Shown here: positions 34,384-41,683 of the stretch, piece by piece | Layout: every line of letters starts with the position of its first letter | How positions within the stretch are numbered: the first letter of the stretch is position 1 | Assembly (NCBI RefSeq): GCF_004000865.1 | Contig: NZ_BIMB01000057.1 | Coordinates: forward strand, 1 to 45,592 | Reading direction: 5' to 3' | DNA length: 45,592 nucleotides | Source of the DNA: Paenibacillus elgii NBRC 100335 | GTDB lineage: Bacteria > Bacillota > Bacilli > Paenibacillales > NBRC-103111 | Notes under the pieces: generated by a model | Told to the model about the DNA's origin: nothing | Database searches by the model: none | What the model saw: only the letters and a program-made list of their open reading frames with translations | Made by a program: the position numbers and the translations under genes

Positions 34384-35694
34384 TCACGCCACCTCCGCTT
34401 TGCGCATCCAATACCATACGGCGAGCGGCGAGCTGCCGATGCCTAGCAGCAGCCAGTTCATAGCGGCGGGCGACTTGGTAAGCGAAACGACGGCAATAAA
34501 AACAGCGGTGCCGAGCAATCTGCCCGTATTCAGCGCCAGCTCCCGCATAACGATATACTCCTCCCGCTTCTTCACGCTCTCCTCCTCCCGCCCGATGAGA
34601 TCGAAGACGATGGAGGTCATGGGAATGCCGTACAGCGGGTAAAAGACGGCCGCGCCTACCCCGAACAGCAGCAGCGTGACAAAATTGACCTTCCAAAAAA
34701 ACGGCAAAATGACAAGCACCAGCATCACCGCGCCGAGCAACATCGCTTTCCCCCGAAATCGGGGCTTCAGCAGCTTGCCTGCTACCAAAAAACTAAGCAG
34801 CGCGACCGCGGAAGTGACGAGCGAGAAATTGCCCAGCGACATCTCGCTCCCCGTATGAACATACACCAGCAGCCCGATCATGAAGCCGAATACGCCTTCC
34901 CGGACGCCTTGGGCCGCCAGCGCTAGCCCAACCTTGCGCCAAGCCGTGTCCTGATATCTTAAGCACCGCCAAGCGAGAAACCATTCATAGGTTCCCGACG
35001 TTTTGCGCTTTTTCAAGAAAAAGCTAAAAATCACCCCGATCACAAAAACGATCAGCGACAAGGTAAAAATGAGCCGATACCCCGTCGCCGCATGCATCCG
35101 GACGATCAAATAACCGGAAATCCAAGGAGCGATCATCCCGGCGCCCGACCCGAGCAGACCTGCCCATCCGTTGAAACGGTCGCGGTCGTCCGGGCCCGTT
35201 ACCTCGAAGTAGACGACGTTGAACGCAAGCCAGAACAAGCCCGATGACAAGCCTTGGACGGCTCCCAGCAGCACGAAATAGTCTGCCGCCCTTCCTCCGA
35301 ACCACAGCACCAGCAAGTAAAAGACCGCCGCAACCGCGACCCCCGTGCGCAAGCAGTTCATTTTGTTATGCTCTTTAACCCATTTGCCCGCAATCCAGAA
35401 CGTTAGCGCCATCGTCAAATGATGAATGAGCGTAAACCAGCCGATGACCGTAAAATCGTGCTTCGCTTTCCATAGGTACACATTGACGAACGTGCCGGAC
35501 AGGGCGTTGGCCACGGCAAACAAGCCGTTCACCGTTAGCAGAAGCCGCGATTGCGCCGACAACGGGCCGCCTTTTTTCTTCTTCGGCTTTCCGCCAGCCG
35601 GGCCTGTCTGCTCGATATCCCGCCAACTGTGCTCCCCCGCACGGTCCTTGCCTCGCACCCAATCGTGCGGAAAATGTTTAGCTCCGGAATGCAT
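34384..35694 (-). CDS. MFS family transporter
   Basis: A membrane protein of 436 residues with about 12 membrane segments in two halves. A charged N-terminal cytoplasmic part of some 55 residues (ends in GGKPKKKKGG) is followed by LLTVNGLFAVANALSGTFVNVYLWK. The signature between segments 2 and 3 is weak (GKWVKEHNKMNCLRTG). It resembles the YqgE-like group of Bacillaceae permeases of unknown substrate. ATG at 35694 with AAGGTGAG is chosen; the frame is open to 35778. It ends 12 bases before the cysK promoter. Confidence 0.88.
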   Translation of the reverse strand: MHSGAKHFPHDWVRGKDRAGEHSWRDIEQTGPAGGKPKKKKGGPLSAQSRLLLTVNGLFAVANALSGTFVNVYLWKAKHDFTVIGWFTLIHHLTMALTFWIAGKWVKEHNKMNCLRTGVAVAAVFYLLVLWFGGRAADYFVLLGAVQGLSSGLFWLAFNVVYFEVTGPDDRDRFNGWAGLLGSGAGMIAPWISGYLIVRMHAATGYRLIFTLSLIVFVIGVIFSFFLKKRKTSGTYEWFLAWRCLRYQDTAWRKVGLALAAQGVREGVFGFMIGLLVYVHTGSEMSLGNFSLVTSAVALLSFLVAGKLLKPRFRGKAMLLGAVMLVLVILPFFWKVNFVTLLLFGVGAAVFYPLYGIPMTSIVFDLIGREEESVKKREEYIVMRELALNTGRLLGTAVFIAVVSLTKSPAAMNWLLLGIGSSPLAVWYWMRKAEVA

Positions 35695-35823
35695 GCTCTC
35701 ACCTTGTATCCGTAATGTCTTAGTTAAGCTTCCCTGTTCGGCGGAAATCATGAATGAAAGCCAAAAAAAGGAACCCAAAAGCCGGCAAATGCCTGCTTTC
35801 GAATCCCTCTTTTTTAGTCGTTC

Positions 35824-36324
35824 TTATTTCTTGGCTCCATGCTCCCGAAGCTGCTCCACCAACGCGAGCCGGTCCGTTTCCGTCAGCTGCCGTTCGACTC
35901 TGAAGCAGGACGGGCACAAGTAAACCTGAACGCCGAATGACGCTTGGAGCAGCGGCTTGCCAAGCGCCGGATGCACGAACGGAACAAAAGCCTCCGAAGC
36001 CGGTTCGGTGCCGGCCAGCAGCATAAAGCTGCGGCAGGAAGAACATTCCGGCGCTTCCTCTTGGCTGTCCAGCAGCTGCTGAACGCCTTCTCCGTAGTCG
36101 TCTGCCAGTTGCAGCTCTTCGTCCGACAGTTCCAGATCGTCATCCAATTGTTCTTCATCGTCATATTGGATGCCTGAATCGGAATTTTCCATCTTCAGAT
36201 TGATGCTCCGGTAATCGCCCAGCTCGTTGAAGCAGTGCGGACATTCCTCTTCCGGACCGATTTCCGGGTCCCACACGATCTCCGTATGGCACCACGGGCA
36301 TACCTGATTCTCTGATTGCGACAA
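35824..36324 (-). CDS. Double zinc-ribbon protein of unknown function
   Basis: About 166 residues. The N-terminus holds CPWCHTEIVWDP and then ECPHCFNEL, a CxxC-CxxC ribbon; the C-terminal half holds CSSCRSFM and LCPSCFRVE, a second pair of CxxC knuckles. The middle (60-100) is very acidic (DDEEQLDDDLELSDEE). I take TTG at 36324 as start, nine bases after AGGGGG; the ATG at 36333 abuts that sequence. It is last in a row behind pspA, a DUF350 gene and a microprotein gene. B. subtilis pspA (ydjF) is also followed by a zinc-ribbon gene (ydjG), which makes a shared role in envelope stress plausible but unproven. Confidence 0.82.
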   Translation of the reverse strand: MSQSENQVCPWCHTEIVWDPEIGPEEECPHCFNELGDYRSINLKMENSDSGIQYDDEEQLDDDLELSDEELQLADDYGEGVQQLLDSQEEAPECSSCRSFMLLAGTEPASEAFVPFVHPALGKPLLQASFGVQVYLCPSCFRVERQLTETDRLALVEQLREHGAKK

Positions 36325-36377
36325 ACGCGTCATCCCCCTTAGCGGCGGCGGGTGAAGGCCTGACTTCCGCCTTCACG

Positions 36378-36461
36378 CTATGCAAATTTAATAAAATAGT
36401 AAACGCCTGCGCACAAAAAAACAAGCGCAAGCGCAAATAAGGTGCCCCATAAATATTTCAC
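36378..36461 (-). CDS. 27-residue single-pass membrane microprotein
   Basis: A small frame GTG-to-TAG, 27 codons, with GGAGG ten bases ahead of the GTG. The product starts MKYLWGTLFALALVFL and ends CAGVYYFIKFA, one hydrophobic helix flanked by Lys at both ends. It lies 44 bases ahead of the zinc-ribbon gene and 70 behind the DUF350 gene, on the same strand. The ribosome binding site, the perfect membrane-helix profile and the position in the operon support it as a real gene. Function is unknown; a small helper of the Psp-like proteins is possible. Confidence 0.72.
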   Translation of the reverse strand: MKYLWGTLFALALVFLCAGVYYFIKFA

Positions 36462-36531
36462 AAGGACTCTTCCTCCTCCGGTCTTGAAGAACGATCCGAT
36501 TCTGGCCGGCCCTCTTCGCCGGCCCCCGGCA

Positions 36532-36954
36532 TCAGGTCACGCTAGCGCCGATAACATAGGACAACGACACCGAAATCACCATGGATAGAAAGCCTACGGC
36601 CCGGTTGTCCTTCTGGATTTGCTCGTCGATTTTGAAATACGGCGTCATAAACTCAAAAATAAAATAAGCCGCCAGCAGCAGTAAAAAGCCGTACCCTGCC
36701 CAAATCAACGAATGCAGCACCGAATCGTTATTCAAGATCGCAAAACGGAACAGGTTGCATATCCCGAATATTTTGCCCCCGGTTGCCATCGCTACCGACA
36801 AGTTACCCTTCTTGATCTCGTCCCAATCCTTATACTTGGTTACCAGCTCGAAAATCGCCAAAAAGACAATCAGCGCCAGCACGGCGATCGAAAAAAACGC
36901 CAGCGTCTCAACATAAGGGTTGCTCAACAAAAAATCCACCTCTTTATCCGCCAT
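36532..36954 (-). CDS. DUF350 family membrane protein (YshE/YjfL-like)
   Basis: A protein of 140 residues with about four membrane segments (VETLAFFSIAVLALIVFLAIFELV, a Gly-rich one at MATGGKIFGICNLFRFAI, and two more). This is the DUF350 fold, half of the usual duplicated size in E. coli YjfL. ATG at 36954 is chosen (MADKEVDF); an in-frame start at 36981 is longer. DUF350 genes lie beside PspA genes in E. coli (yjfJ-yjfL) and behind mutS2 in B. subtilis (yshE); here both neighbours occur. The biochemical role is unknown. Confidence 0.85.
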   Translation of the reverse strand: MADKEVDFLLSNPYVETLAFFSIAVLALIVFLAIFELVTKYKDWDEIKKGNLSVAMATGGKIFGICNLFRFAILNNDSVLHSLIWAGYGFLLLLAAYFIFEFMTPYFKIDEQIQKDNRAVGFLSMVISVSLSYVIGASVT

Positions 36955-37004
36955 ATCGATCCGCCCTGCCTTTCGCCTCAATCAAGGTGAGTTTTTAACA
37001 CTGA

Positions 37005-37035
37005 AGAGACTGAAGGCGCTAAGCCTTCAGTCTCT
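37005..37035 (-). terminator. Strong hairpin behind pspA
   Basis: A perfect 13-bp stem AGAGACTGAAGGC / GCCTTCAGTCTCT with a five-base loop, ten bases behind the pspA stop. A T run does not follow directly, so it may be a weak terminator or an RNA-stabilising hairpin that sets the pspA to DUF350 ratio. Confidence 0.6.
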
Positions 37036-37044
37036 CTATGTCGC

Positions 37045-37725
37045 TTACTCCGCTTGCTTCTTGGCCGCCAGCTTCGCACGAAGCGCTGCCAGTTCATCAT
37101 CGACGCCGTCGTTTTTGCTGAGCGCTTCGAACTCGTCGTCGAGGCTTTTGCCTTTGGAATGCAGCTCGTTGCTCGCTTCGGCTTCCGCTTCAAGCTGCAT
37201 TACTTTTTGGCTCATCCGGTCGAAGCCTTTTGCCGCATTGTCGGTACCGAAGCCGGTCATCGCCTGGTTGATCTGCTTTTGGGCTTTGGCTGCTTCCGCA
37301 CGGGCTACCAAAATGTCCTTTTTGTTCTTCATTTTGCTGAATTCGTCTTTCATCTCGGACAATTGGTTGCGCAGACGGTCGGCGTTGGCTTTCGCCGTAT
37401 CGTATTGCTGTTTCATTTCGTCGAAGCGCAATTGATGCTCTTTCTTGTCCTGCAGCGCGCGGCGGGCCAAATCCTCGTTGCCGGATTCCAGCGCCTTGAG
37501 CGCTTGCTCCTCGCGCTTTTGAACCATTTCTTGCGCTTCCTCGTACTGCTGCTTGAACTTCTTCTCGATCGCGATTTGCTTGGCTACCGCCGACTCGGCT
37601 TCCAAAATATCTTCTTCCATATCCCGAAGGAATTGATTGAGCATTTTTACCGGGTCTTCCGCTTTGTCCAGAAGATCGTTAATCGAAGCCATTGTCATGT
37701 CACGCAGTCTTTTAAAAATTCCCAT
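37045..37725 (-). CDS. pspA: PspA/IM30 family phage-shock protein
   Basis: A protein of 226 residues. GIFKRLRDMTMASINDLLDKAEDPVKML is the amphipathic N-terminal helix with the family's ASxNxLLDKAEDP pattern. The rest is one long coiled coil rich in Glu, Lys and Gln. PspA proteins polymerise on the inner face of a damaged membrane and stabilise it. ATG at 37725 with AGGAGG 12 bases upstream is chosen; the frame is open to 37788. A perfect sigma-W-type promoter lies about 85 bases ahead of the ATG, and B. subtilis pspA is a sigma-W gene, so stress control is very likely. Confidence 0.94.
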   Translation of the reverse strand: MGIFKRLRDMTMASINDLLDKAEDPVKMLNQFLRDMEEDILEAESAVAKQIAIEKKFKQQYEEAQEMVQKREEQALKALESGNEDLARRALQDKKEHQLRFDEMKQQYDTAKANADRLRNQLSEMKDEFSKMKNKKDILVARAEAAKAQKQINQAMTGFGTDNAAKGFDRMSQKVMQLEAEAEASNELHSKGKSLDDEFEALSKNDGVDDELAALRAKLAAKKQAE

Positions 37726-37807
37726 GTTAAAATTCCTCCTGTACGTTTGTTTGAAATATCGCTTCAGCCTGCAGAGCTTCACAAACATCGATGCTTACAC
37801 TCGTATA

Positions 37808-37833
37808 TACGGAAGATGCGGGCCGGAGTTTCA
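37808..37833 (-). promoter_or_regulatory. Sigma-W-type ECF promoter of pspA
   Basis: On the minus strand TGAAAC (37828-37833) and CGTA (37808-37811) are separated by exactly 16 bases, a perfect match with the B. subtilis sigma-W consensus as I know it. It lies some 85 bases ahead of the pspA start. Confidence 0.82.
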
Positions 37834-37900
37834 ATTGTCGAAAAATTTTTTTCATGATAAGTGCGGACCCGCTGCGACCGGAAGGAAGAGCGGGCTTTTT

Positions 37901-40288
37901 CTATTTCAGCTCGGCTACCGTAACCCCTGCGCCGCCTTCGTTGTAAGCTCCCATCCGGAAGCTCTTGACGTGCTTATGCTTGCGCAAAAACTCTTGAATG
38001 CCGGTCCGCAGCACGCCGGTGCCTTTGCCGTGAATGATGAACACCTGGCCGAAATTGGCCAAATACGATTCGTCCAGAAAGCGGTCCACTTCGATGATCG
38101 CCTCTTCTACATTCGCTCCGCGCAAGTCCAGCTCCATCTTGGCGTTCTCGTCGCGCGTCCGCTTCAGGCTGGAGGTTGCCTGCTGCTGCGGCTTCTTCTG
38201 AGCGGAGGCTTGCTTCAGCAGCTCCAGGTCCGCTTTGTTGACTTTCATCTTAAGAATGCCGAGCTGCACGGTCACTTCCGTTTCGCTCACCAGTTCGACC
38301 ACATGTCCCCGCTGGCCGAGATTCGTCACAAGCACTTCGTCGCCCGGCTCGATCCGGTCGGCTTTTTTGCGCGGTGTACCGGCCTTGGACTTGCTTCGGA
38401 GCTCAGGAGCGGCGTCGTTCATCCGCCGTTTCAGCTCGCTGAGCTTGTGATCCTTCACTCCGCCTGCTTCCTCGCGCTGAATTCTGCGAAGCTCGGTGAT
38501 GATCTCGTCGGCTTCGCGGCGGGCTTTCGCCACCGCCTCCTGCGCCTCGCGCTCCGCACGCTCGAACAGCTTATCCTTCTGCTCCTCGAAGCGCCGACGT
38601 TCGGCGGCAAGCTGCTCGCGCAGCGTTTCGACTTCGCGGCGGTTGCGCTCCGCCGATTCGCGCTCGGCCTCGGCCTGCAGCCGGTTCTCTTCGAGTGTGG
38701 CGATCATCGATTCGACGCGCTGATCCTCCTCGCCGACCTGGCCGCGGGCATGGTCGATGATGGTCTTCGCCAGACCGAGGCGCTCCGCAATCGCGAACGC
38801 GTTGCTTCGCCCGGGAACGCCTACAAGCAGCCGATACGTCGGACGCAGCGTCTGCACGTCGAACTCCATGCTCGCGTTGATGACGCCCTGCCGATCGAAG
38901 GCATACGCCTTCAGCTCGCTGTAGTGCGTCGTCGCCACGATGCGGCAGCCCATCCGGTGCATATGCTCCAAGATCGATATCGCCAGCGCCGAGCCTTCCG
39001 CAGGGTCAGTCCCGGCTCCGAGCTCATCGAGCAGCACAAGGCTTTTGGGCGTCATTTCTTTGAGAATCCGGATAATATTGGTCATATGGCTGGAGAACGT
39101 ACTAAGGTTCTGCTCGATGCTTTGCTCGTCTCCGATATCCGCAAAGATCGCATCGAACACGCAAAGCTGGCTGCCCTCCTCGGCCGGAACGAACAGCCCC
39201 GCCATCGCCATGAGCGACAGCAGACCGATAGTCTTAAGCGAGACGGTCTTGCCGCCCGTATTCGGTCCGGTCACAATGATCGTCGAATAACGGTTGCCCA
39301 GCTCCACGTCGAGAGGAACGACCTTTTCCGCGGGAATGAGCGGATGCCGTCCGCGCTTGAGCTTGATAAAGCCGCGGTCGTTGAGCAGCGGCAGCGTCGC
39401 TTTCATCTCGCGTGCGACGCCCGCTTTGGCGAAAATAAAGTCAAGCTCCGTCAGCGACTCTACGTTGACGAGCAGCGTATCCGCGCTATCCGCTACGAGG
39501 ACGGACAGCATGCGAAGAATTTTCTCGACTTCCGCCTCTTCTTTCAGCTTTAATTCACGTACGCGGTTGTTCATTTGTACGACCGCTTCCGGCTCGATAA
39601 ACAGCGTCGCCCCGGAAGCCGACTGATCGTGGATCATGCCGCCGAAATGACCCCGGTATTCCTGCTTTACGGGTATGACGTACCGGTCTCCCCGGATCGT
39701 TACGAGATTGTCCTGCAGCATCTTTTGAATGGACGGCGTGCGCACCATTTGCTCCAGCCGCTCGCGGGCTTTCGATTCGCTCGACCTTAGCTCCTGACGG
39801 ATTTTCAGCAGCTCCGGGCTTGCGGTATCCATGACCTGCGCGTTCTCGTCGACGCACCCGCGAATCCGCTCTTCCAAATCCTTATGGTCGGTCATCGGCT
39901 CAAGCAGGTCAAGCAGCAGCGGAATGCTGTAATCCTCATTCGTCGCTTCCAGAAACCTGCCCAGCCGGCGGCCGCCTTGACTCGTCATCGCAATATCCAA
40001 CAGCTCGACCGGGTTCAGCATGCCGCCGATCCGCGCCCGATGGACCGCAGCGCGAATATCCCGGATGCCGCCGAACGGCGCGCCGCCCTTCAAGCGGTCC
40101 ACGTTGACCGCTTCGTCGGTCGCCTGCAGCCTGCGCTTCACTTCATGAAAGTCTCCGCTCGGTTCAAGCTCTTCCACCCGGCCTTTGCCGAGCGATGTCG
40201 CGGCATGGTTCGCGCAGCGCTCGAGCACCGCCCGGAAATCCAACGTCGCCAATATTTTTTGATTGTATGATGTCTTGTTTGTATTCAT
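37901..40288 (-). CDS. mutS2: Endonuclease MutS2
   Basis: A protein of 795 residues, the usual length. The MutS-type ATPase has Walker A GPNTGGKTVSLKTIGL, VLLDELGAGTDPAEGSALA and the following ATTHYSELK. A long coiled coil (about 510-620) leads to a KOW-like part and the C-terminal Smr domain (ELDLRG, then FIIHGKGTGVLRTGI). MutS2 of Firmicutes acts on branched DNA and on collided ribosomes. The ATG at 40288 lacks a strong ribosome binding site. A minus-strand TATAAT at 40341-40346 is a candidate -10. In B. subtilis it follows cvpA and polX; here four unrelated genes and a promoterless gap separate it from cvpA. Confidence 0.96.
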   Translation of the reverse strand: MNTNKTSYNQKILATLDFRAVLERCANHAATSLGKGRVEELEPSGDFHEVKRRLQATDEAVNVDRLKGGAPFGGIRDIRAAVHRARIGGMLNPVELLDIAMTSQGGRRLGRFLEATNEDYSIPLLLDLLEPMTDHKDLEERIRGCVDENAQVMDTASPELLKIRQELRSSESKARERLEQMVRTPSIQKMLQDNLVTIRGDRYVIPVKQEYRGHFGGMIHDQSASGATLFIEPEAVVQMNNRVRELKLKEEAEVEKILRMLSVLVADSADTLLVNVESLTELDFIFAKAGVAREMKATLPLLNDRGFIKLKRGRHPLIPAEKVVPLDVELGNRYSTIIVTGPNTGGKTVSLKTIGLLSLMAMAGLFVPAEEGSQLCVFDAIFADIGDEQSIEQNLSTFSSHMTNIIRILKEMTPKSLVLLDELGAGTDPAEGSALAISILEHMHRMGCRIVATTHYSELKAYAFDRQGVINASMEFDVQTLRPTYRLLVGVPGRSNAFAIAERLGLAKTIIDHARGQVGEEDQRVESMIATLEENRLQAEAERESAERNRREVETLREQLAAERRRFEEQKDKLFERAEREAQEAVAKARREADEIITELRRIQREEAGGVKDHKLSELKRRMNDAAPELRSKSKAGTPRKKADRIEPGDEVLVTNLGQRGHVVELVSETEVTVQLGILKMKVNKADLELLKQASAQKKPQQQATSSLKRTRDENAKMELDLRGANVEEAIIEVDRFLDESYLANFGQVFIIHGKGTGVLRTGIQEFLRKHKHVKSFRMGAYNEGGAGVTVAELK

Positions 40289-40481
40289 CGCTTTCGTTTT
40301 AGAAACCTGCCTTTCTTACCGGAAAAAGCTCTCCATTGCTATTATATCCAAGTCCGGGTAGTAAAGCTAATGAATTTCCGCTAAGGATTGCCATTCATAA
40401 AGCCGAAGACTTGGGAAAACCTATAAGGTGCACCGAAAGCGTTTGACGAATACGGCAAAGACACGAAGGAGGAACTGCACG

Positions 40482-40850
40482 ATGCACTTGCTTGGACATC
40501 TCGTCAGGTTTATCGTTTCCGCCTTAATGCTGCTGATTGTCAGCTGGATCGTTCCCGGCTTTAGGGTCGGAGGCTTCTGGAGCGCTTTTTTCCTGGCCTT
40601 GGTGATCGCGATCGCGGCATGGGTTATTGAAGGAATCTTCGGCAGAAAGATCACTCCGTTCGGCCGAGGGATTGTCGGTTTTTTAACAAGCGCGCTGATC
40701 ATTTGGCTCGCCCAGTTTATCGTGAGCGGCGTATCGACAAGCATTATCGGTGCAATCCTGGCTGCCTTGGTTATCGGAATCATCGACCTGTTCATTCCGG
40801 TGAAAACACCGTTTGAGCAGGGCCGTTCCGGTCGTGAGAACGCCAAGTAA
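40482..40850 (+). CDS. YvlD-like membrane protein (phage holin family 4 superfamily)
   Basis: A protein of 122 residues with four hydrophobic segments (FIVSALMLLIVSWIVPGF, FWSAFFLALVIAIAAWVI, GFLTSALIIWLAQFIVSG, IIGAILAALVIGIIDLFI). It matches the YvlD/DUF360 group by layout. AAGGAGGAA precedes ATG 40482 by nine bases; the open frame to 40428 is not used. In Bacillus the yvl genes are envelope-stress controlled, but no ECF promoter is seen here. The gene stands alone and has a terminator behind it. A lysis role is not implied. Confidence 0.82.
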   Translation: MHLLGHLVRFIVSALMLLIVSWIVPGFRVGGFWSAFFLALVIAIAAWVIEGIFGRKITPFGRGIVGFLTSALIIWLAQFIVSGVSTSIIGAILAALVIGIIDLFIPVKTPFEQGRSGRENAK

Positions 40851-40856
40851 GCGAGT

Positions 40857-40890
40857 CGGCCGCAGGCAAAAGCGTCTGCGGCCGATTTCT
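40857..40890 (+). terminator. Rho-independent terminator
   Basis: A perfect 10-bp stem TCGGCCGCAG / CTGCGGCCGA with a ten-base loop, followed by TTTCTTTG, directly behind the YvlD-like gene. Confidence 0.75.
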
Positions 40891-40908
40891 TTGTCTTCCT
40901 GGAATATG

Positions 40909-41526
40909 TCATATAAATAACGAGTAAATCAAGTAACACGCCGTCCCCCAAATCATCAGAGCCGATATCCGGTTCAACCAAGCATGGAACCGTCCGGAAG
41001 TATCCAGCTTTCCGGTCATCCGTCCGACACTGGCCATCCCGATAAACCACAGCCACGATACGACGATGGCCGCAGCGGTAAACCCGACTTTATCCGCTCC
41101 CGCATAGTTCAGCGAGCTCGTTCCGATGACACCGACGGTATCGAGGATCGCATGGGGGTTAAGCAGTGAAATCGACGCCGTAAAGGCGATCTGCTTCGAA
41201 ATTCGGAACGATTCGGGCGAGCTTTGAACGGACGGTCCCGAAGCCGAAGCGGCTTTCCAAGCATTCCAGCCCAAATAGAGCAAAAATGCGGCGCCCGCGA
41301 TAAGCAGCACCGTCTTGACCCAAGCAAACGCCAAAATGACGACGGAAACGCCTAAAACGGCAGCCAAAATCAGAATCGTATCGCACAGAGCCGCCGTGAC
41401 CGAAGCAGACAGCGCAAGGACGAACCTCCGCTGAACAACTCCTTGCTGAAAAATAAACAGGTTTTGTACCCCCAATGGGAGGATCAATCCCAAGGCTAAA
41501 ACAAATCCGTGCAGTACCGCTTGCAT
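40909..41526 (-). CDS. LysE/ArgO family amino acid exporter
   Basis: A protein of 205 residues with about six membrane segments. The N-terminal GFVLALGLILPLGVQNLFIFQQG is the LysE-family signature (as in ArgO: LGPQN). The later INPHAILDT-like LLNPHAILDTVGVIG is also typical. It exports basic or other amino acids; the substrate is not fixed. It is divergent from a MocR-type regulator with an operator-like repeat between them, so it is probably the regulator's target. Confidence 0.9.
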   Translation of the reverse strand: MQAVLHGFVLALGLILPLGVQNLFIFQQGVVQRRFVLALSASVTAALCDTILILAAVLGVSVVILAFAWVKTVLLIAGAAFLLYLGWNAWKAASASGPSVQSSPESFRISKQIAFTASISLLNPHAILDTVGVIGTSSLNYAGADKVGFTAAAIVVSWLWFIGMASVGRMTGKLDTSGRFHAWLNRISALMIWGTACYLIYSLFI

Positions 41527-41599
41527 GCCTCTCTCCTCCTGATGCTATCTAAATAAATCCGGTCTTCATCCATCATACCTCCCCCGGCGGAAAAGTCTT

Positions 41600-41648
41600 C
41601 AACCAAACGGTTGGTCGAGTACCCAACCAAAACAATTTTTGCTACAAT
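41600..41648 (+). promoter_or_regulatory. Operator-like repeats and -10 between the LysE-type and MocR genes
   Basis: CAACCAAA occurs twice in direct orientation (41600-41607 and 41624-41631), and an inverted GGTTGG (41609-41614) lies between them, giving GGTTGG-8-CCAACC. A plus-strand TACAAT follows at 41643-41648. Direct plus inverted half-sites are typical for MocR regulators. Confidence 0.55.
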
Positions 41649-41683
41649 CGGAGTAATGACTTCGCCCGGAGGGATGGCCGCTT

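Noticed and set aside
37855..37900. Terminator behind mutS2
   Set aside because: The inverted repeat CCCGCT/AGCGGG has its T run on the plus strand only, where no gene ends; on the minus strand there is no T run behind it.
37637..39553. Plus-strand open frame of 638 codons across pspA and mutS2
   Set aside because: It runs antisense to two well recognised genes and through the sigma-W-type promoter. Its sequence has no family features and no ribosome binding site.
40482..40850. Holin of a prophage
   Set aside because: The holin-4 superfamily label covers chromosomal YvlD proteins; no endolysin or other phage gene is nearby.
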